From contig NC_059504.1 of assembly GCF_914767665.1 (NCBI RefSeq), positions 33,573,720 through 33,637,719 of the forward strand: 64,000 nucleotides of DNA, given 5' to 3'. Source of the stretch: Harmonia axyridis (Eukaryota > Arthropoda > Insecta > Coleoptera > Coccinellidae). Every line of letters starts with the position of its first letter. Position 1 is the first letter of the stretch. The notes under the pieces were generated by a model. It was not told the origin of the DNA. It saw only the letters and a program-made list of their open reading frames with translations, and searched no databases. A program made the translations under genes and the position numbers. Below, in pieces: positions 42,467 through 55,700 of the stretch.

Positions 42467-43732
42467 AGGGTACAACTTTTTTTTTGCGAAATTCGAGGCT
42501 TTATTGTAAAAAACTGGTTATACATTTATAATTCAAAGTATTGCCAACGCTGGTCACTACTTTCTCCCATCTTTCGGACAGCGTACGAATTGAAAGAACT
42601 GGTCATCTTTTGAAGCGATCCACGAATCGATTCAAGTTTTTACTTCTTCATAAGATCGGAAGTGTTGGTCAGCCAGGCCGTGTGCTATTAATTGAAACAA
42701 GTGATAGTCCGTGGGAGCAACGTCTGGAGAATACGTCGGGTAGGGTTGTGGGATAGGAATTCCCATTTTAACGTTTCCAAGTATATCTTGACTACTTTCG
42801 CAACATGGGGTCGAACATTGTCATGCAGTAAAATCAATTCATCTTCTTTCTCGTTGTATTGCGACGGTTTGTTTTTCAATGCTCGGTACAAACGCATTAA
42901 TTGCGTTCGATAAAGATCGCCTGTGATTCTTTCAGTCATAATACACTACGCCGAGATAATAATAATAATAATGGTCCCACCAAATACTGAGCATGACCTT
43001 AGAACCGTGAATATTCGGTTTGGCCGTCGATGTGGAAGCATTGTCAGGATATCCTCATGATTTTATGCGCTTGGGATTATCGTAATGAACCCATTTTTCG
43101 TCTCCAGTCCCAATCCGATGCAGAAACCCCTTCCGTCTTTGTCTTGCAAGCAGCTGTTCACAAGTAAATAAACGTCGTTCAAACACCTCGCGGCTTCAAC
43201 TCGTACCGCACCCAATTTCCTTGTTTCTGTGTCATTCCTATGACTTTCAGGCGTTTTGAAATGGCTTGTAGTCCTAATGATCCTGTCAATTATTGTTGCG
43301 TTTGAAATGAGTCTTGATCAAGTATTGCCTCCAATTCTGTATCTTCAAAAACCTTCTCTCTTCCACCGCGATGCTGGTCTTCGACATCAAAATCACCATT
43401 CTTGAAGCGTTGAAACCACTCTCGGCACGTTCTTTCACTAATAGCGGCCTCACCATAGGTATTTGAGAGCATTCGATGAGCCTCAGCCGCAGATTTATTC
43501 ATATTTCCGTAGAAAATTAAAACCTCCCTCAAATGACGAGAATTTGACTCGTAAGCTGACATGGTTAATCGTGAATATCTTTATGATGCAGACACAAATC
43601 GACTAACATGTCGATGGCGTAATGTTCACAAATAACTAAACTTATTGTATGACATCTACGATATATTTATTTCGACTACCACTTACCGTTACAGCCAGCT
43701 ATTGCAAAACGGCAAGAGCAAAGTTGTACGCC
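42467..43732 (-). mobile_element. mariner element in H1 (1266 bp)
   Basis: The ends AGGGTACAAC and GTTGTACGCC are inverted, and TA stands at 42465-42466 and 43733-43734. The length is that of a normal mariner. Both N- and C-terminal transposase parts are present. Confidence 0.88.
42530..43562 (-). pseudogene. mariner transposase, broken
   Basis: The N-terminus MSAYESNSRHLREVLIFYG, with TCREWFQRFKNGDFDVED at 43290-43562, is the paired HTH region of mariner. Downstream parts are in several frames: TGDEKWVHYDNP (first Asp), then HDNVRPHVAKV (second Asp). An AAT microsatellite expansion at 42958-42973 splits the domain between them. A stop ends the first frame. This copy is more damaged than the one in H3. 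Confidence 0.85.
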
Positions 43733-43734
43733 TA

Positions 43735-45851
43735 AATCTAAAATTTCGGAATATGACATTGTTCAGCTAAAATATTTTCGAAGTTCAGGCGCTTCCGGTT
43801 ATATAAGAATTAAAAAAATTTTTTTCAAAACAAACTTTTTTTTCATTTTATGTCTCAGATATTATCGAGATTTCCATTCTCAATTACTCTTTGCTAAAAT
43901 TATTGTGTTAATCCTCATAGTTTTCAAAATATCAAGGAAAAACCGTAAAAAAGAGAGAATTTCCTTATTCACAATTACCTGAATTATTTTTACTGTGAAT
44001 ATCCTATGCCTATTTCAATTCACTTTCTCAAACTAAAATGATGTTGGAACATCGTGCATATCTTGAATTTAAGAAATATCATCACAGGGTGCCAAAAATT
44101 GTGAACAAAATTTGATCATAACTTTCGATTTTCAAATCAGAACCCTATTTTTTTGTGATTTCGCTGGATTCTACGGTAAAAAATAAGGGTAGTGTCCAAA
44201 CGTGATTATGTTCTCAAATTCAATAATTCAAGAGTTATTTGAGATTTTATGAATTTATGTTATACGTAGGGTCAATTTTATTCGATCTGTTTCCAGACAG
44301 ACTAGCAATAATACTCTATGACCATAGAAAGTTAAATATCTAATTACTTTACATGTGACAGGTATTTTCATTATCAAAGCTTCACTAATTTGATTTCACG
44401 AATTGAATTTCCGATATTCAAATGACAAAATTCTGGATATACTTTTCTCTAATTATGTGGCAAATCAGTTCTTTCCGGCACATTTTGTGGAACAAAATAG
44501 ACTGGAACGGATTTATCTATTATTTGTCAAATTTGTGATACAGAAAACTGTTCTACCAACCAACATTTTTCAATGCAAAAATCACTAATAGATATTTATG
44601 GAAATTTCCGTCAATTTCAATAAAAAGGCAGTGAATTCGGGAACATAATGTTTAAAACTCGTACAGAAGGCTCATTCTACCACTCGGTCATTCTGAACTC
44701 TTGGAAGAATATCAATAAGTTCTGCACTTGTATTATAAATATCTAATTCCATATTCACGATGAATGCAATAGAATTATTGGTAGAACTCATCAAATTTTA
44801 AATCAGAAATTTCCTCATCTACTTGAAAGGATGTTGCATACTTCATGAATATCCATTATACTGGATGGAGTACCTACCTAGAAGAAAAAAACCTCTACCT
44901 ACCAAATGAAATAAAATCATGCAGGACTCCTGTGTGCCAATTCTATTCATATGAAAAAGCGGTAGAATACATTTTATGAATTCAGGAAAAAATCAGCGTG
45001 GTGATGAAAAGGGAGTAACAGAAAGTTTGAAACATCCTTCCGAATTATCTTCTCGTCAATTGGTGGTAAATGTGGATATTTCTGATTGAATGCTCGACAA
45101 GTTCTCGAAACAATTCTGTTGCATTCACCGTGGATATGGAATAGATCCAGAATTTCATTATTTGAATAACGGGGATTCATATCATCAAATTATAATCTAC
45201 TAGATTCAATAATGAGTACACCTGTCACTTTGAAATAATTGAATATTTGAAACGCACTCTAGAAACAGATTGAATGAAATTGACCCTACGTATAACATAA
45301 ATTCATAAAATCTGGAATAACTCTTGAATTATTGAATTTGAGAGCATAATCATGTTTGAACACTACCCTTATTTTTACCGTAGAATTCAACGAAATCACA
45401 AAAAAATAGGGTTCTGATTTGAAAATCAAAAGTTATGATCAAATTTTGTTCACAATTTTTGGCACAATATTTGAAACACCCTGTGATGATATTTTTCAAA
45501 TTCAAGATATGCACGATATTCCAACATCATTCTAGTTTGTGAAAGTGAATTGAGTATACGCATAGGATATTCACAGTGAAAATAATTCACGTGATAGTGA
45601 CTATGGAAATTCTCTCTTTTTTACGGTTTTTTCTTGATATTTTGAAAACTATGAGAACTAACGCAATAATTTTAGCAGAGAGTAATTGAAAATGGAAATC
45701 TTCATAATATCTGAGACATAAAATGAAAAAAAATGGTTTTTTTGAAGAATTTTTTTTTAATTCTTGTATAACCGGAAGTGCCAGAACTTCTAAAATATTT
45801 TAGCTGAATAGGGCATCATGAACAATGTCATATTCTGAATTTTCAGATTTC
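43735..45851. repeat. 2.1-kb inverted duplication (fold-back) in H1
   Basis: 43735-44297 and 45262-45851 are inverted copies of each other. Weaker inverted similarity continues inward, giving convergent open frames 44403-44588 (plus) and 44974-45180 (minus) that both start MN.RYSN.(K/E)ILD. The left arm lacks 14 bases present in the right arm near 43765. Confidence 0.8.
44974..45180 (-). pseudogene. DUF4817-like N-terminal HTH fragment
   Basis: RYSNNEILDLFHIHGECNR, then TCRAFNQKYPHLPPID, resembles the DUF4817 helix-turn-helix found at the start of many insect transposon-derived proteins. Only about 55 codons remain. A degenerate inverted partner is at 44403-44588 (plus). It is a remnant, not a complete gene. 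Confidence 0.55.
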
Positions 45852-45910
45852 AAATCGGCCTCGTTCTCCAGAAACGTCTAATAGGCCTTCGAACTTGAAA
45901 CACCCTGTAT

Positions 45911-46307
45911 AAATATTCATATAAATATCTAAATATAAATATTTTTGATAGGTTAAGCTCGATATCGGTGTAATCTGGGATTTGGTCCCATAGAAAAACT
46001 CGAAACCCTTAACGGCGAACCCCCTCAAAATTTAAGGCTAGGACCGCCCTTGGTTTGTCGTCATGGAAAGTTATTTGCATCAAATATTTTCATGTGAGCA
46101 AGGGCGAAACGATATGTTCTAGGCAAGAAGTCTTATAGAATTCTACCCTAGAATCAGCATAGGATACCGAGTGAATCGTCTAAAATCAGCTAACGATACA
46201 AGGTTTCCGAAAAAAATCTTTCATTTTCTAGAGGGATACCCAGTGAAGGATCTACCGGCATAGTGACGGGGTCCAAGGGGCGGAGCCCCTTCGGCGAGCA
46301 GAGCGAG
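45911..46307. repeat. Composite repeat part A, copy 2
   Basis: Complete A copy ending in the GC-rich palindrome. Unlike the others it is followed by unrelated sequence (GGTTTGTATTAAAATAAA), which defines the natural right end of A. Confidence 0.85.
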
Positions 46308-46782
46308 TGGTTTGTATTAAAATAAATAACAGAAAATGGTCAAAAACCTTTTTTCACCTAAGAGTCTCAATATTTAACTTCAACTTTGGGTGGTAGCTTC
46401 GAAATAAGTGACCCTTTTGAAAAAACAAGCACTCTACTGGATTCTACGTAAAAAGTGTCTCTATAATGTTTTAATTTCAGAGCTCTTTCATTAGTATTTT
46501 TCCTATTTTCGCTTTTAACTCGAAAACAAAAGAAGGTGACCAAAAATGAAGAATACTCTCGTTACTGTCTCAGAAAAAGAGACCGATAATGGGTTTCAGA
46601 TGTTGTCCATATCCTTTAGTTTAAAAGTTGTAGTGCTAAGACATCGAAATTTGCCCACCCTGTACACCTTCTGAAGCAGGCAGGGATATTGAATGTTTTA
46701 TATAAGTTCTGTTTCAGATAACGGCCGTGAAAAGCCCAGAAAGTTTCAAGAAAAATCTAATATTTGATACTTATATTTCAAG

Positions 46783-46885
46783 GTTCTTCAACTGACGTAG
46801 TCACTCAAAGTGAAGAAGTAAAACAGAAACGCCATATATGGCCAGAAGAGGAGAAGAATTTAGTACTTCAAACACTGAGAATCAT
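46783..46885 (+). other. Possible 103-bp exon, SANT-like
   Basis: An acceptor TATATTTCAAG precedes, and a donor GTAAGAAAT follows. The enclosed frame reads KQKRHIWPEEEKNLVLQTLR, resembling short WxxEEK segments of Myb/SANT-like transposon proteins. It is isolated and no partner exon was found. Confidence 0.25.
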
Positions 46886-48506
46886 GTAAGAAATAAGAAG
46901 CCTCCCAGCAAACATAAATGTATGGAATTCATTTCCATGCATTCACCAAGTTTCCAGAATGATGATTGAGTTAGAATTAAAATCCTAGTATATAGAATTC
47001 CAGCAAAAACAGATTGTTATTGAAAATGTTTCATTGAGACGTAAAAGTATTTATTTTATTCTTGTTATTTTCAAACCTTGTTTGTAGACTTACAGTTATG
47101 TGATATTTTGAGTTTTTATTATAATTATATTTTAATTTTTTTTAATCAAGTACCCGATCACAATATCTATTTCACTCACACATTCTTATTGTTTCAGATG
47201 ATTTCAGTTCTGAGACAAATTCTAAGAATGTTTATCTTATTCAATTTAGTTGAATTATTAGTATTAAACGTATTAAGAAATTGACAAAATCATAATATCT
47301 ATTTTGCCATCTATTTTTTCTCGATGTTTTCTCGCTATAAATTCCACACCATTTGATTGTTCGTCCTGCTTTTTATGTACGCAGTCAAAAAATGGTCGAT
47401 CAAATACAACATCTCACAAAAGTTTCGCTGCGGTCTCATCAACTCATATACAAAATTTCAGATAACTCATTTCATCAACTACCTCCAGATACAAACATAA
47501 AATAATCGTGATGTGGCGGATATTTTGGAAGATATCGATATTTTCTGAATTTATTATTATTCTAAGAGACAAATTTATATTCGATTCGGAGTTCAATCGA
47601 TTAGATTTGATGCATAATGGTTACCAAAACGAAATTCGAGACAAGCCATCTGACTCATCACCTTATACCTATAAACCTAAAATTCCACGGACATCTGACA
47701 GATATTTTCTGATATTTCAACTTTTATCTAATAAGTATTCTTGATTCATACTTATTCTGCCCATTTAATTGATTCATTGTGGTACCCGATTCATTGTGGT
47801 GCAAGTGATTTCCAAATTTCAACTCATTGAATTGGTAGCATTCTGATCACTGAGGAAATAAAATTTCAGACGGCTTTATCTTCGAAATCACGCGAGGATT
47901 TCGTATTATCAAGCTACTCAAAAAGTACCGAGACTGTAGTTCTTTTCGTAAGTTATTGCATGTAAAGACAGAATCGGTTTTATCTCAGATTTTTTATGAA
48001 GGAATCAATTACAATCGTTTGAGATCATTTCTACTCGATATTCGAAAATTACGGACATTCTAGCAAATTCTCATTCATTCAAAGTAACAGTTGAGATTAT
48101 TCCATAAACATATTCCATGAAATAGCTGAATCATGCGGAAAATGCAATATTATCTTCACTTGTTCAGTTCTCAACGCCACTTATATAATTATAACAATAT
48201 CGTATATCGAATAGACGCGATAAGACCCTGTGATCTGACAACACCGCTGGGATCGAGAAGGTTGGCCGTACATGTCAGTCGAGTATATGTGGGAATGAAA
48301 AGTCGGCGGAACGTGACAGGTCTCAAAAAGAGAACCGAATATATAACTTTCTTGAGTGAAAAAAAAATTTTCCCCTCTATGGATGCCTAAGGAGTTATAT
48401 TTTCAAACAGCTGATTTTTCACATATACACTCCAAGAAAACACTCGGATTACATGGGTCTGAGGTAGCCTGCCAAGTATAACGGGACTGAATACGTCGGT
48501 TGGATA

Positions 48507-48519
48507 AATATATATATAT

Positions 48520-48575
<56 letters not shown>

Positions 48576-48642
48576 ATATATCTATTTTTTTTTTCACCAT
48601 ATAGGGCAGGTAGTATATATATATATATATATATATACCTAC
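48507..48642. repeat. (TA)n microsatellite pair
   Basis: Long TATATA runs at 48507-48575 and 48614-48642, separated by CTATTTTTTTTTTCACC and neighbouring bases. Confidence 0.95.
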
Positions 48643-49081
48643 AATCACAATCACAACTATAAGACCCGCCATAAAGAAAGTATTGTAATACCACTCATGC
48701 ACAAGTCGAAGCAGTCAAAACATATTAAAGAAAACGCGAATTATTTTTTCAACTTCAACACCCTGTATCTCGGAAACGAAGCATTTCCGGACCCATGTTC
48801 ATAGGAACTTTTTTGCTTAGAATGATGTGATCTATCAACCATTTCAGTTTGTCGGAAACAAATCAGAACACTCTGTATATCGATAATCGATGAATGATGC
48901 ACTTTAAAAATCGTTATGCTTTATATGTACGCTACTGAATGGAACGCTTCGGTTTATTAGGTACTCATAGTTCGTCATTCGCTCCTCCTTCGGTTTTGTG
49001 CGCAACCAAGTTCTTGCCAACATATTTGGCGGCGACTGTAGATAGTCTTAACAAAATTATTAAGCGCTGAAATTTCGTAAT

Positions 49082-49084
<3 letters not shown>

Positions 49085-49156
<72 letters not shown>
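49085..49156. repeat. (TA)n microsatellite
   Basis: About 36 TA units without interruption. Confidence 0.97.
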
Positions 49157-49158
<2 letters not shown>

Positions 49159-49199
49159 AAATGTGATAATTTCCTAAAGTAATTAATAAACAATGGTTT

Positions 49200-49330
49200 A
49201 AGGGGTGTTGGAAAACTTCAATTGTTACTAACTTCTTTATTTCATCAGTCGACGTTTCGATCCTTGGTTGGGATCTTCTTCAGGACTTCTATAAAACAAA
49301 CAACATACAAATATAACACAAACATTGCAG
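49200..49330 (-). mobile_element. Possible Penelope-like terminal fragment
   Basis: On the minus strand CCTGAAGAAGATCCCAACC, then GGATCGAAACGTCGACTGAT, has the pattern often seen at the ends of Penelope-like elements. No coding part is attached. Confidence 0.35.
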
Positions 49331-49510
49331 AAAAGACAACATGTTAAAACGCACCGAAATGCGAAGAGTTACCAGATCTTAAGTTGCACTGAATCTTATA
49401 CAGATTTGGAGGAAAAATTATTAATTATCTTGAACACAAAATAGTCTCTAATACAATAACGTCTTTTTTTATCACACACTTCCTTATTCTCTTGAAAACT
49501 TCTTTTTAAA

Positions 49511-49828
49511 ATAGAAAAACTCGAAACCCTTAACGGCGAACCCCCTCAAAATTTAAGGCTAGGACCGCCCTTGGTTTGTCGTCATGGAAAGTTATTTGCA
49601 TCAAATATTTTCATGTGAGCAAGGGCGAAACGATATGTTCTAGGCAAGAAGTCTTATAGAATTCTACCCTAGAATCAGCATAGGATACCGAGTGAATCGT
49701 CTAAAATCAGCTAACGATACAAGGTTTCCGAAAAAAATCTTTCATTTTCTAGAGGGATACCCAGTGAAGGATCTACCGGCATAGTGACGGGGTCCAAGGG
49801 GCGGAGCCCCTTCGGCGAGCAGAGCGAG
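49511..49828. repeat. Composite repeat part A, copy 3 (5' truncated)
   Basis: It lacks the AT-rich start. The remaining 318 bp are almost identical to A2. It is joined directly to B3. Confidence 0.88.
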
Positions 49829-52800
49829 TCTAAGTATATATAAAACCGCTTGCACATATACGTCAAACTTTAAACGTAAAATCACAGCCCAAACGGGACC
49901 ATCTAGAGCAAAAATGACAAGAATAAGACCCCCCTCAAAATCGTCTGGAGATCCCGGGAAAAATCCCAAACCTTCGATTCTCCCCGCGGTTTTCGAGTAT
50001 ACGGGGTGTTTCGGATCATTTTGACATTTCAAGTCCCATATTTCTGTGGTATCTGTGGACAATTTGGCTGTCAGTGTCATGTTAATAATAAATATTCCAT
50101 TTCGATATATGAAAGTTCTTGAAAAAGTTTGCAGTTTCCAAAATTGTTATTCAATATTTAAATAAATGCCGACAGATAAAATGCAAAGTTTTCGGCGAAT
50201 CGAAAATTCGATAGATATTTGTCAAAATTTGGAAATGAACATTGATATCATCGAATGCATTTTCCTCAATTCAGGTTTGTTTTAAGTGTTTGTATCATTC
50301 AATTGGATATGAATGTTACTTTATTTCAGGAATTTTTCGTTTATTTTCCACAAACTATAAAACTACATTCTCTTTCGTGAGAATTTGAATCTATTGCGAC
50401 AGAAGATGGAACTACAAAAGAGAACAGAAGCTTCATCTGATCATGTATTAAACAGATAGAAAAACTCCTTATAGATAATTCACAATTGGCTTTATTACTG
50501 GAAAAAGAGCCAAGTTAGTCAGATGACATTCAAAAATTTCCATGTGTTTTTGGAATATCTAAAATATACACTTTTACGACTGAAGAGTGCAAAAATATAA
50601 GTGACCTATCAGTTTTTGAAGAATTTGAGTGCAGTGCTGTTGAATTTATAATGAAGAAATCAAATCGTTGTGAAATCTTTCATACGAATAATTTCAACCA
50701 TATATACCCTGTTATATTATCATAATATTATTTGTCGTTCAACTGAAACCTTGGAAATTAAGAGACTCTCAAACTTATAACCTGATTTCTCAAAAAGGTT
50801 CTACCTAGATATTAAATTTGCTTATGAGGTAACATAAGCCATGGGTATTCGAAAGGCAAGTCTATTCATTCTGTCTCTTTTCAGGTTGTTCATTTATAGC
50901 TATACTATATACATATATAAAATCAGTTCAAATTTTTCACTTTAATTACTAGTCAAAATGTTACAACAGAAATAAAATTTGAAGGATCATTCAGTATATG
51001 AAGAATTTTGACATGGCAGTTACTTTCGAAATTGGTATAAATTTTCCAGCAATTCAATGTAGGTACTTGCATCTTGAAATGAATTTTGCACTTTTTCAGT
51101 GTTCAATAATGAGATAATTATTAAATTGACTCAAGAGATTAACAGAGTATGCTTTATCAGGATTAGTTAATACTGCTAAAGACGTTAATAAACCTATTAA
51201 TTTCTTATATGGTTCATCATTACAACTCTCTTTTGTTGAATCAAATTTCAATTAAGTTTTCAAAGGAGTTTTCATATGTTTACAATTAGACATGCTGAAT
51301 TATTGCAATACATACTTGAAGAATATAAACAATTACTATACTACCTTTTTCATAATTTCTAGTGATATTCATCCCTAAACATTTTTAGCTTTCCCTGAAT
51401 TCTTTATGATGAAATTATCACTTAAATTTTCTATCAGATATATTCATTCAGAATTAACATTTGTTAAAACAAAAAAGTCATCCACGTACAATGCAACAAC
51501 AGTTAGCAAGTTATTTTTTGATTTTATGTAAATACAATGCTCAATTGTTGATCTTTTTTAACTTATATCTGTCAAAATTTCATTTACTATATATATTTCC
51601 CTGTTCAATTTACTTCTGAGTAAAACCCAGAGCTATAAGCTTGCTCTATAACGTAACGAACCATCACGATTAAGCTTTAATTCAGCTGTCCTCCACTGAA
51701 TCAGAATTATCTAGTGAAATTTCTATATCATCTCTTATCTATGATCACTACATCTCGACTGGTATTAATGAAATTGTTACCTGTATCCCTTTGATCATTC
51801 ACCAGAACCCACAAAAATCATTTTTGTCCATATACCTTCAAGAAGAGTATGCAAAATTCATCGATACAATTTTCAGATTCTAAAAACGCCTTAGTTCTTC
51901 AGGAATGTCCAATTGGTCTTTCAATATTATAAATTATGGAAAATAACCTACTATTAACCAAATTTTTAGATTTCAAAAGGTGTCCTTCCTTGTATTTCTT
52001 AATAAATTATGAAATGGAAGAATAATTTGTTGCTCAACTGAAAAAAGTATTGATGAACCTCGGAAATGAGGGACTTCTCATAACCTGATTTCTCAAAGAT
52101 GTTACTGATATTATTATGATTGCTTGTAAGGCAACATTAGCCATGGGTTTTTGAAAGGTAGATCTATTCATTCTGCCCCTTTTTAGTTTATTATAGCTAT
52201 ACTGAATATCCCTAAAACAAAATTTCACTGTAGGTCTTTTCATAGATCTTATCGAATGATTATGTAAATTCAATATTTGTCAAAACTGAAAATAAACATT
52301 GAATGCAGTTTCTTTTTCAGGTATTATTTCTATTGACTGATAATAACTCTCACATTTTGATTATGCATTTTTCCCAAATTTTTCAAAGAAGAAAGGAATT
52401 GCCATTTCTAGAGAAATGAGAATTTCAGATTTCAAAATGTCTAATTACTACTTCGAATATATATACACCCTATATAATTGTTGATCAAATATTGTGTATT
52501 TCTTTACAAATTAGTTAATAATTTGAAGCTTTAATCTCAATTTTCAGACTTGAATTGGTCCAACATCTCTAGATACTTCAAATTGATATTCGACAAATAA
52601 ATATCCTGTATAATTATTCATCCAAACGAAAATAATCCATCTTCTGAAAAGAAAAACAATGTTTACTATATAGAATTAATTTTAATAATGATTCAAAAGT
52701 GATGAAATTTCGCAGACTTACATATTTTGGGTCTTAGATCACGAATCCGCTGTCATAAATTCATTAATTCAGCTAGTTTTTTTTTTTTAATTGTGAAATT

Positions 52801-53254
52801 GGCCTAATGAAGGTGAGGTTATCCACATTAATAGCTAGTTTTCTTGTATTTTATTAACTGATTCTCGTTAGAAATGATTAATTAATCACATTTCAAGCTT
52901 TCCCTGGAATAAAAATGCCTTTTTTTCGTCAAAATCGATGATTTTATCGATTGTTTATATATGGCGGCGGCCATCATGTTTAATACGTAACGTCTGTCAG
53001 ATGCATAGACCTAATATTAGGTCTAATAATCTGCAACGTTGCCTGTATGCCAGATCTTCTTGATGGGATCGGTTTTTTACTTGGTGGAAATTCATATTAA
53101 TAGATAAACTGTATGGAAACTCATAATTTTCGCACAGCTATTCGAGCAGAAAATTCGGCAAGTTTATTTTCGAAATGAATAAATGGTAGTTCATATGGTG
53201 TTATTCTGGTTTTTTCGATATTGGCATCGGATTCAGTTTAGTACTCCTGAACAT
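49829..53254 (-). mobile_element. Composite repeat part B, copy 3
   Basis: It starts TCTAAGTATATATAAAACCG directly after A3. It contains minus-strand copia remnants including the YVDD catalytic box near 51470-51500. The end region 52900-53050 holds the palindrome AGACCTAATATTAGGTCT. Confidence 0.75.
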
Positions 53255-55700
53255 ATACAGGGACATTGATGTTGACGAGGACGCTGTGATTACAAGGTTT
53301 TCAAAGGGTTCACAGACCAAATTTGATGTTGTGTTATACTTGCCAATTGTCTTCTTTTTTTTCATATGAAACAATAGATTTACAATTTTTTTTTAATTTC
53401 TACCTGAATAGATAAGACCGTGATAAGTAAATAAATATATTACAATATAACAAATACATAAGCGTACAAATTTTTTTACCGAAATTTGAGGCTTTATTGT
53501 AAATATACATTTGGTTATACATTTATGATTCGAAATATTGCCCATCGCTGGTCACTTTACTTTCTCACTTCTTTCGAGCAGCGTACGAATTGAAAAAACT
53601 GGTCATCTTTTGAAGCGAACCACGAATCGATCCAAGTTTTTAATTCTTCATAAGATAGGAAGTGCTGGTCAGCCAGGCTGTGTGCTATTGATCGAAACAA
53701 GTGATAGTCCGAGGAAGCAACGTCTGGAGAATACGTCGGGTGGGGTAGGAATTCCCATTTCAACTTTTTCAAGTATATCTTGACTTTCGCAACATGGAGT
53801 CGATCATTGTCATGCAGTAAAATCCATTCATCTACTCTCTCGTCGTATTGCGGCGGTTTGTCTCTCAATGCTCGACACAAACGCATTGATTGCGTTCGAT
53901 AACGATCGCCTGTGATCGTTTCAGTCGGTTTTAACAACTCATAATACACTACGCCGAGCTGGTCCCACCAAATACTGAGCATGACCTTAGAACCGAGAAT
54001 ATTCGGTTTAGCCGTCGACGTGGAAGCATGGCCGGGATATCCACATGATTTTATGTGCTTGGGATTATCGTAATGATCTGTTTTCAGACAGACTAGCAAT
54101 AATACTCTATGACCATAGAAATTTAAATATCTAATTACTTTACATGTGACAGGTATTTTCATTATCAAAGCTTCACTAATTTGATTTCACGAATTGAATT
54201 TCCGATATTCAAATGACAAAATTCTGGATATACTTTTCTCTAATTATGTGGCAAATCAGTTCTTTCCGGCACATTTTGTGGAACAAAATAGACTGGAACG
54301 GATTTATCTATTATTTGTCAAATTTGTGATACAGAAAACTGTTCTACCAACCAACATTTTTCAATGCAAAAATCACTAATTGATATTTATGGAAATTTCC
54401 GTCAATTTCAATAAAAAGGCAGTGAATTCGGGAACATAATGTTTAAAACTCGTACAGAAGGCTCATTCTACCACTCGGTCATTCTGAACTCTTGGAAGAA
54501 TATCAATAAGTTCTGCACTTGTATTATAAATATCTAATTCCATATTCACGATGAATGCAATAGAATTATTGGTAGAACTCATCAAATTTTAAATCAGAAA
54601 TTTCCTCATCTACTTGAAAGGATGTTGCATACTTCATGAATATCCATTATACTGGATGGAGTACCTACCTAGAAGAAAAAAACCTCTACCTACCAAATGA
54701 AATAAAATCATGCAGGACTCCTGTGTGCCAATTCTATTCATATGAAAAAGCGGTAGAATACATTTTATGAATTCAGGAAAAAATCAGCGTGGTGATGAAA
54801 AGGGAGTAACAGAAAGTTTGAAACATCCTTCCGAATTATCTTCTCGTCAATTGGTGGTAAATGTGGATATTTCTGATTGAATGCTCGACAAGTTCTCGAA
54901 ACAATTCTGTTGCATTCACCGTGGATATGGAATAGATCCAGAATTTCATTATTTGAATAACGGGGATTCATATCATCAAATTATAATCTACTAGATTCAA
55001 TAATGAGTACACCTGTCACTTTGAAATAATTGAATATTTGAAACGCACTCTAGAAACAGATTGAATGAAATTGACCCTACGTATAACATAAATTCATAAA
55101 ATCTGGAATAACTCTTGAATTATTGAATTTGAGAGCATAATCATGTTTGAACACTACCCTTATTTTTACCATAGAATTCAACGAAATCACAAAAAAATAG
55201 GGTTCTGATTTGAAAATCGAAAGTTATGATCAAATTTTGTTCACAATTTTTGGCACAATATTTGAAACACCCTGTGATGATATTTTTCAAATTCAAGATA
55301 TGCACGATATTCCAACATCATTCTAGTTTGTGAAAGTGAGTTGAGTATACGCATAGGATATTCACAGTGAAAATAATTCACGTGATAGTGACTATGGAAA
55401 TTCTCTCTTTTTTACGGTTTTTTCTTAATATTTTGAAAACTATGAGAACTAACGCAATAATTTTAGCAGAGAGTAATTGAGAATGGAAATCTTTATAATA
55501 TCTGAGACACAAAATGAAAAAAAATGTTTTTTTCGAAGAATTTTTTTTTTAATTCTTGTATAACCGGAAGTGCCAGAACTTCTAAGATATTTCAGCTGAA
55601 TAGGTCATCATGAACAATGTCATATTCTGAATTTTCAGATTTCAAATCGGCCCCGTTCTCCAGAAACGTCTAATAGGCCTTCGAACTTGAAACACCCTGT
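53255..55700. mobile_element. Composite repeat part H, copy 2 (internally deleted)
   Basis: It has the same leader as H1, then a mariner left half that stops at about 54076, then the 54075-56085 duplication. The deletion removed the transposase N-terminus and the left fold-back arm. Confidence 0.75.
53461..54076 (-). mobile_element. mariner left half in H2
   Basis: It starts AGCGTACAAA after TA at 53459-53460. The minus strand carries SKVMLSIWWDQLGVVYYELL, WILLHDNDRLHVAKVK (second Asp) and SSDYHLFRS (third Asp). The first catalytic region and the HTH are deleted. The break falls in the shared bases TGA between mariner and the duplicated block. Confidence 0.85.

Larger units (their letters stand above)
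42261..45910. mobile_element. Composite repeat part H, copy 1
   Basis: It begins (A)TATAGGGACATTGATGTTG and ends CTTGAAACACCCTGTAT. It is made of a 206-bp leader, a mariner at 42467-43732, and a 2.1-kb inverted duplication. Copies H2 (53255-55700) and H3 (61454 to window end) share the leader and the mariner at the same position, so the mariner was in place before amplification. Confidence 0.75.
44284..46307. repeat. 2-kb duplication, copy 1 (with 54075-56085)
   Basis: This block, covering the centre and right arm of H1 plus A2, is almost identical to 54075-56085. The two open frames inside have the same protein sequence in both copies. Confidence 0.9.
46308..49510. other. 3.2-kb segment between A2 and A3 without a clear gene
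   Basis: It is flanked by direct 318-bp A duplications (45990-46307 and 49511-49828, equal length and almost identical). It holds TA microsatellites, a possible small exon, and fragments ending in ACCCTGTA typical of small MITEs. No long open frame with family features is present. Confidence 0.5.

Noticed and set aside
43290..43562. Stand-alone host HTH gene
   Set aside because: The frame is the mariner N-terminus inside clear mariner borders.
48449..49193. Open frames made of Tyr-Ile repeats
   Set aside because: Translations of TA microsatellites.
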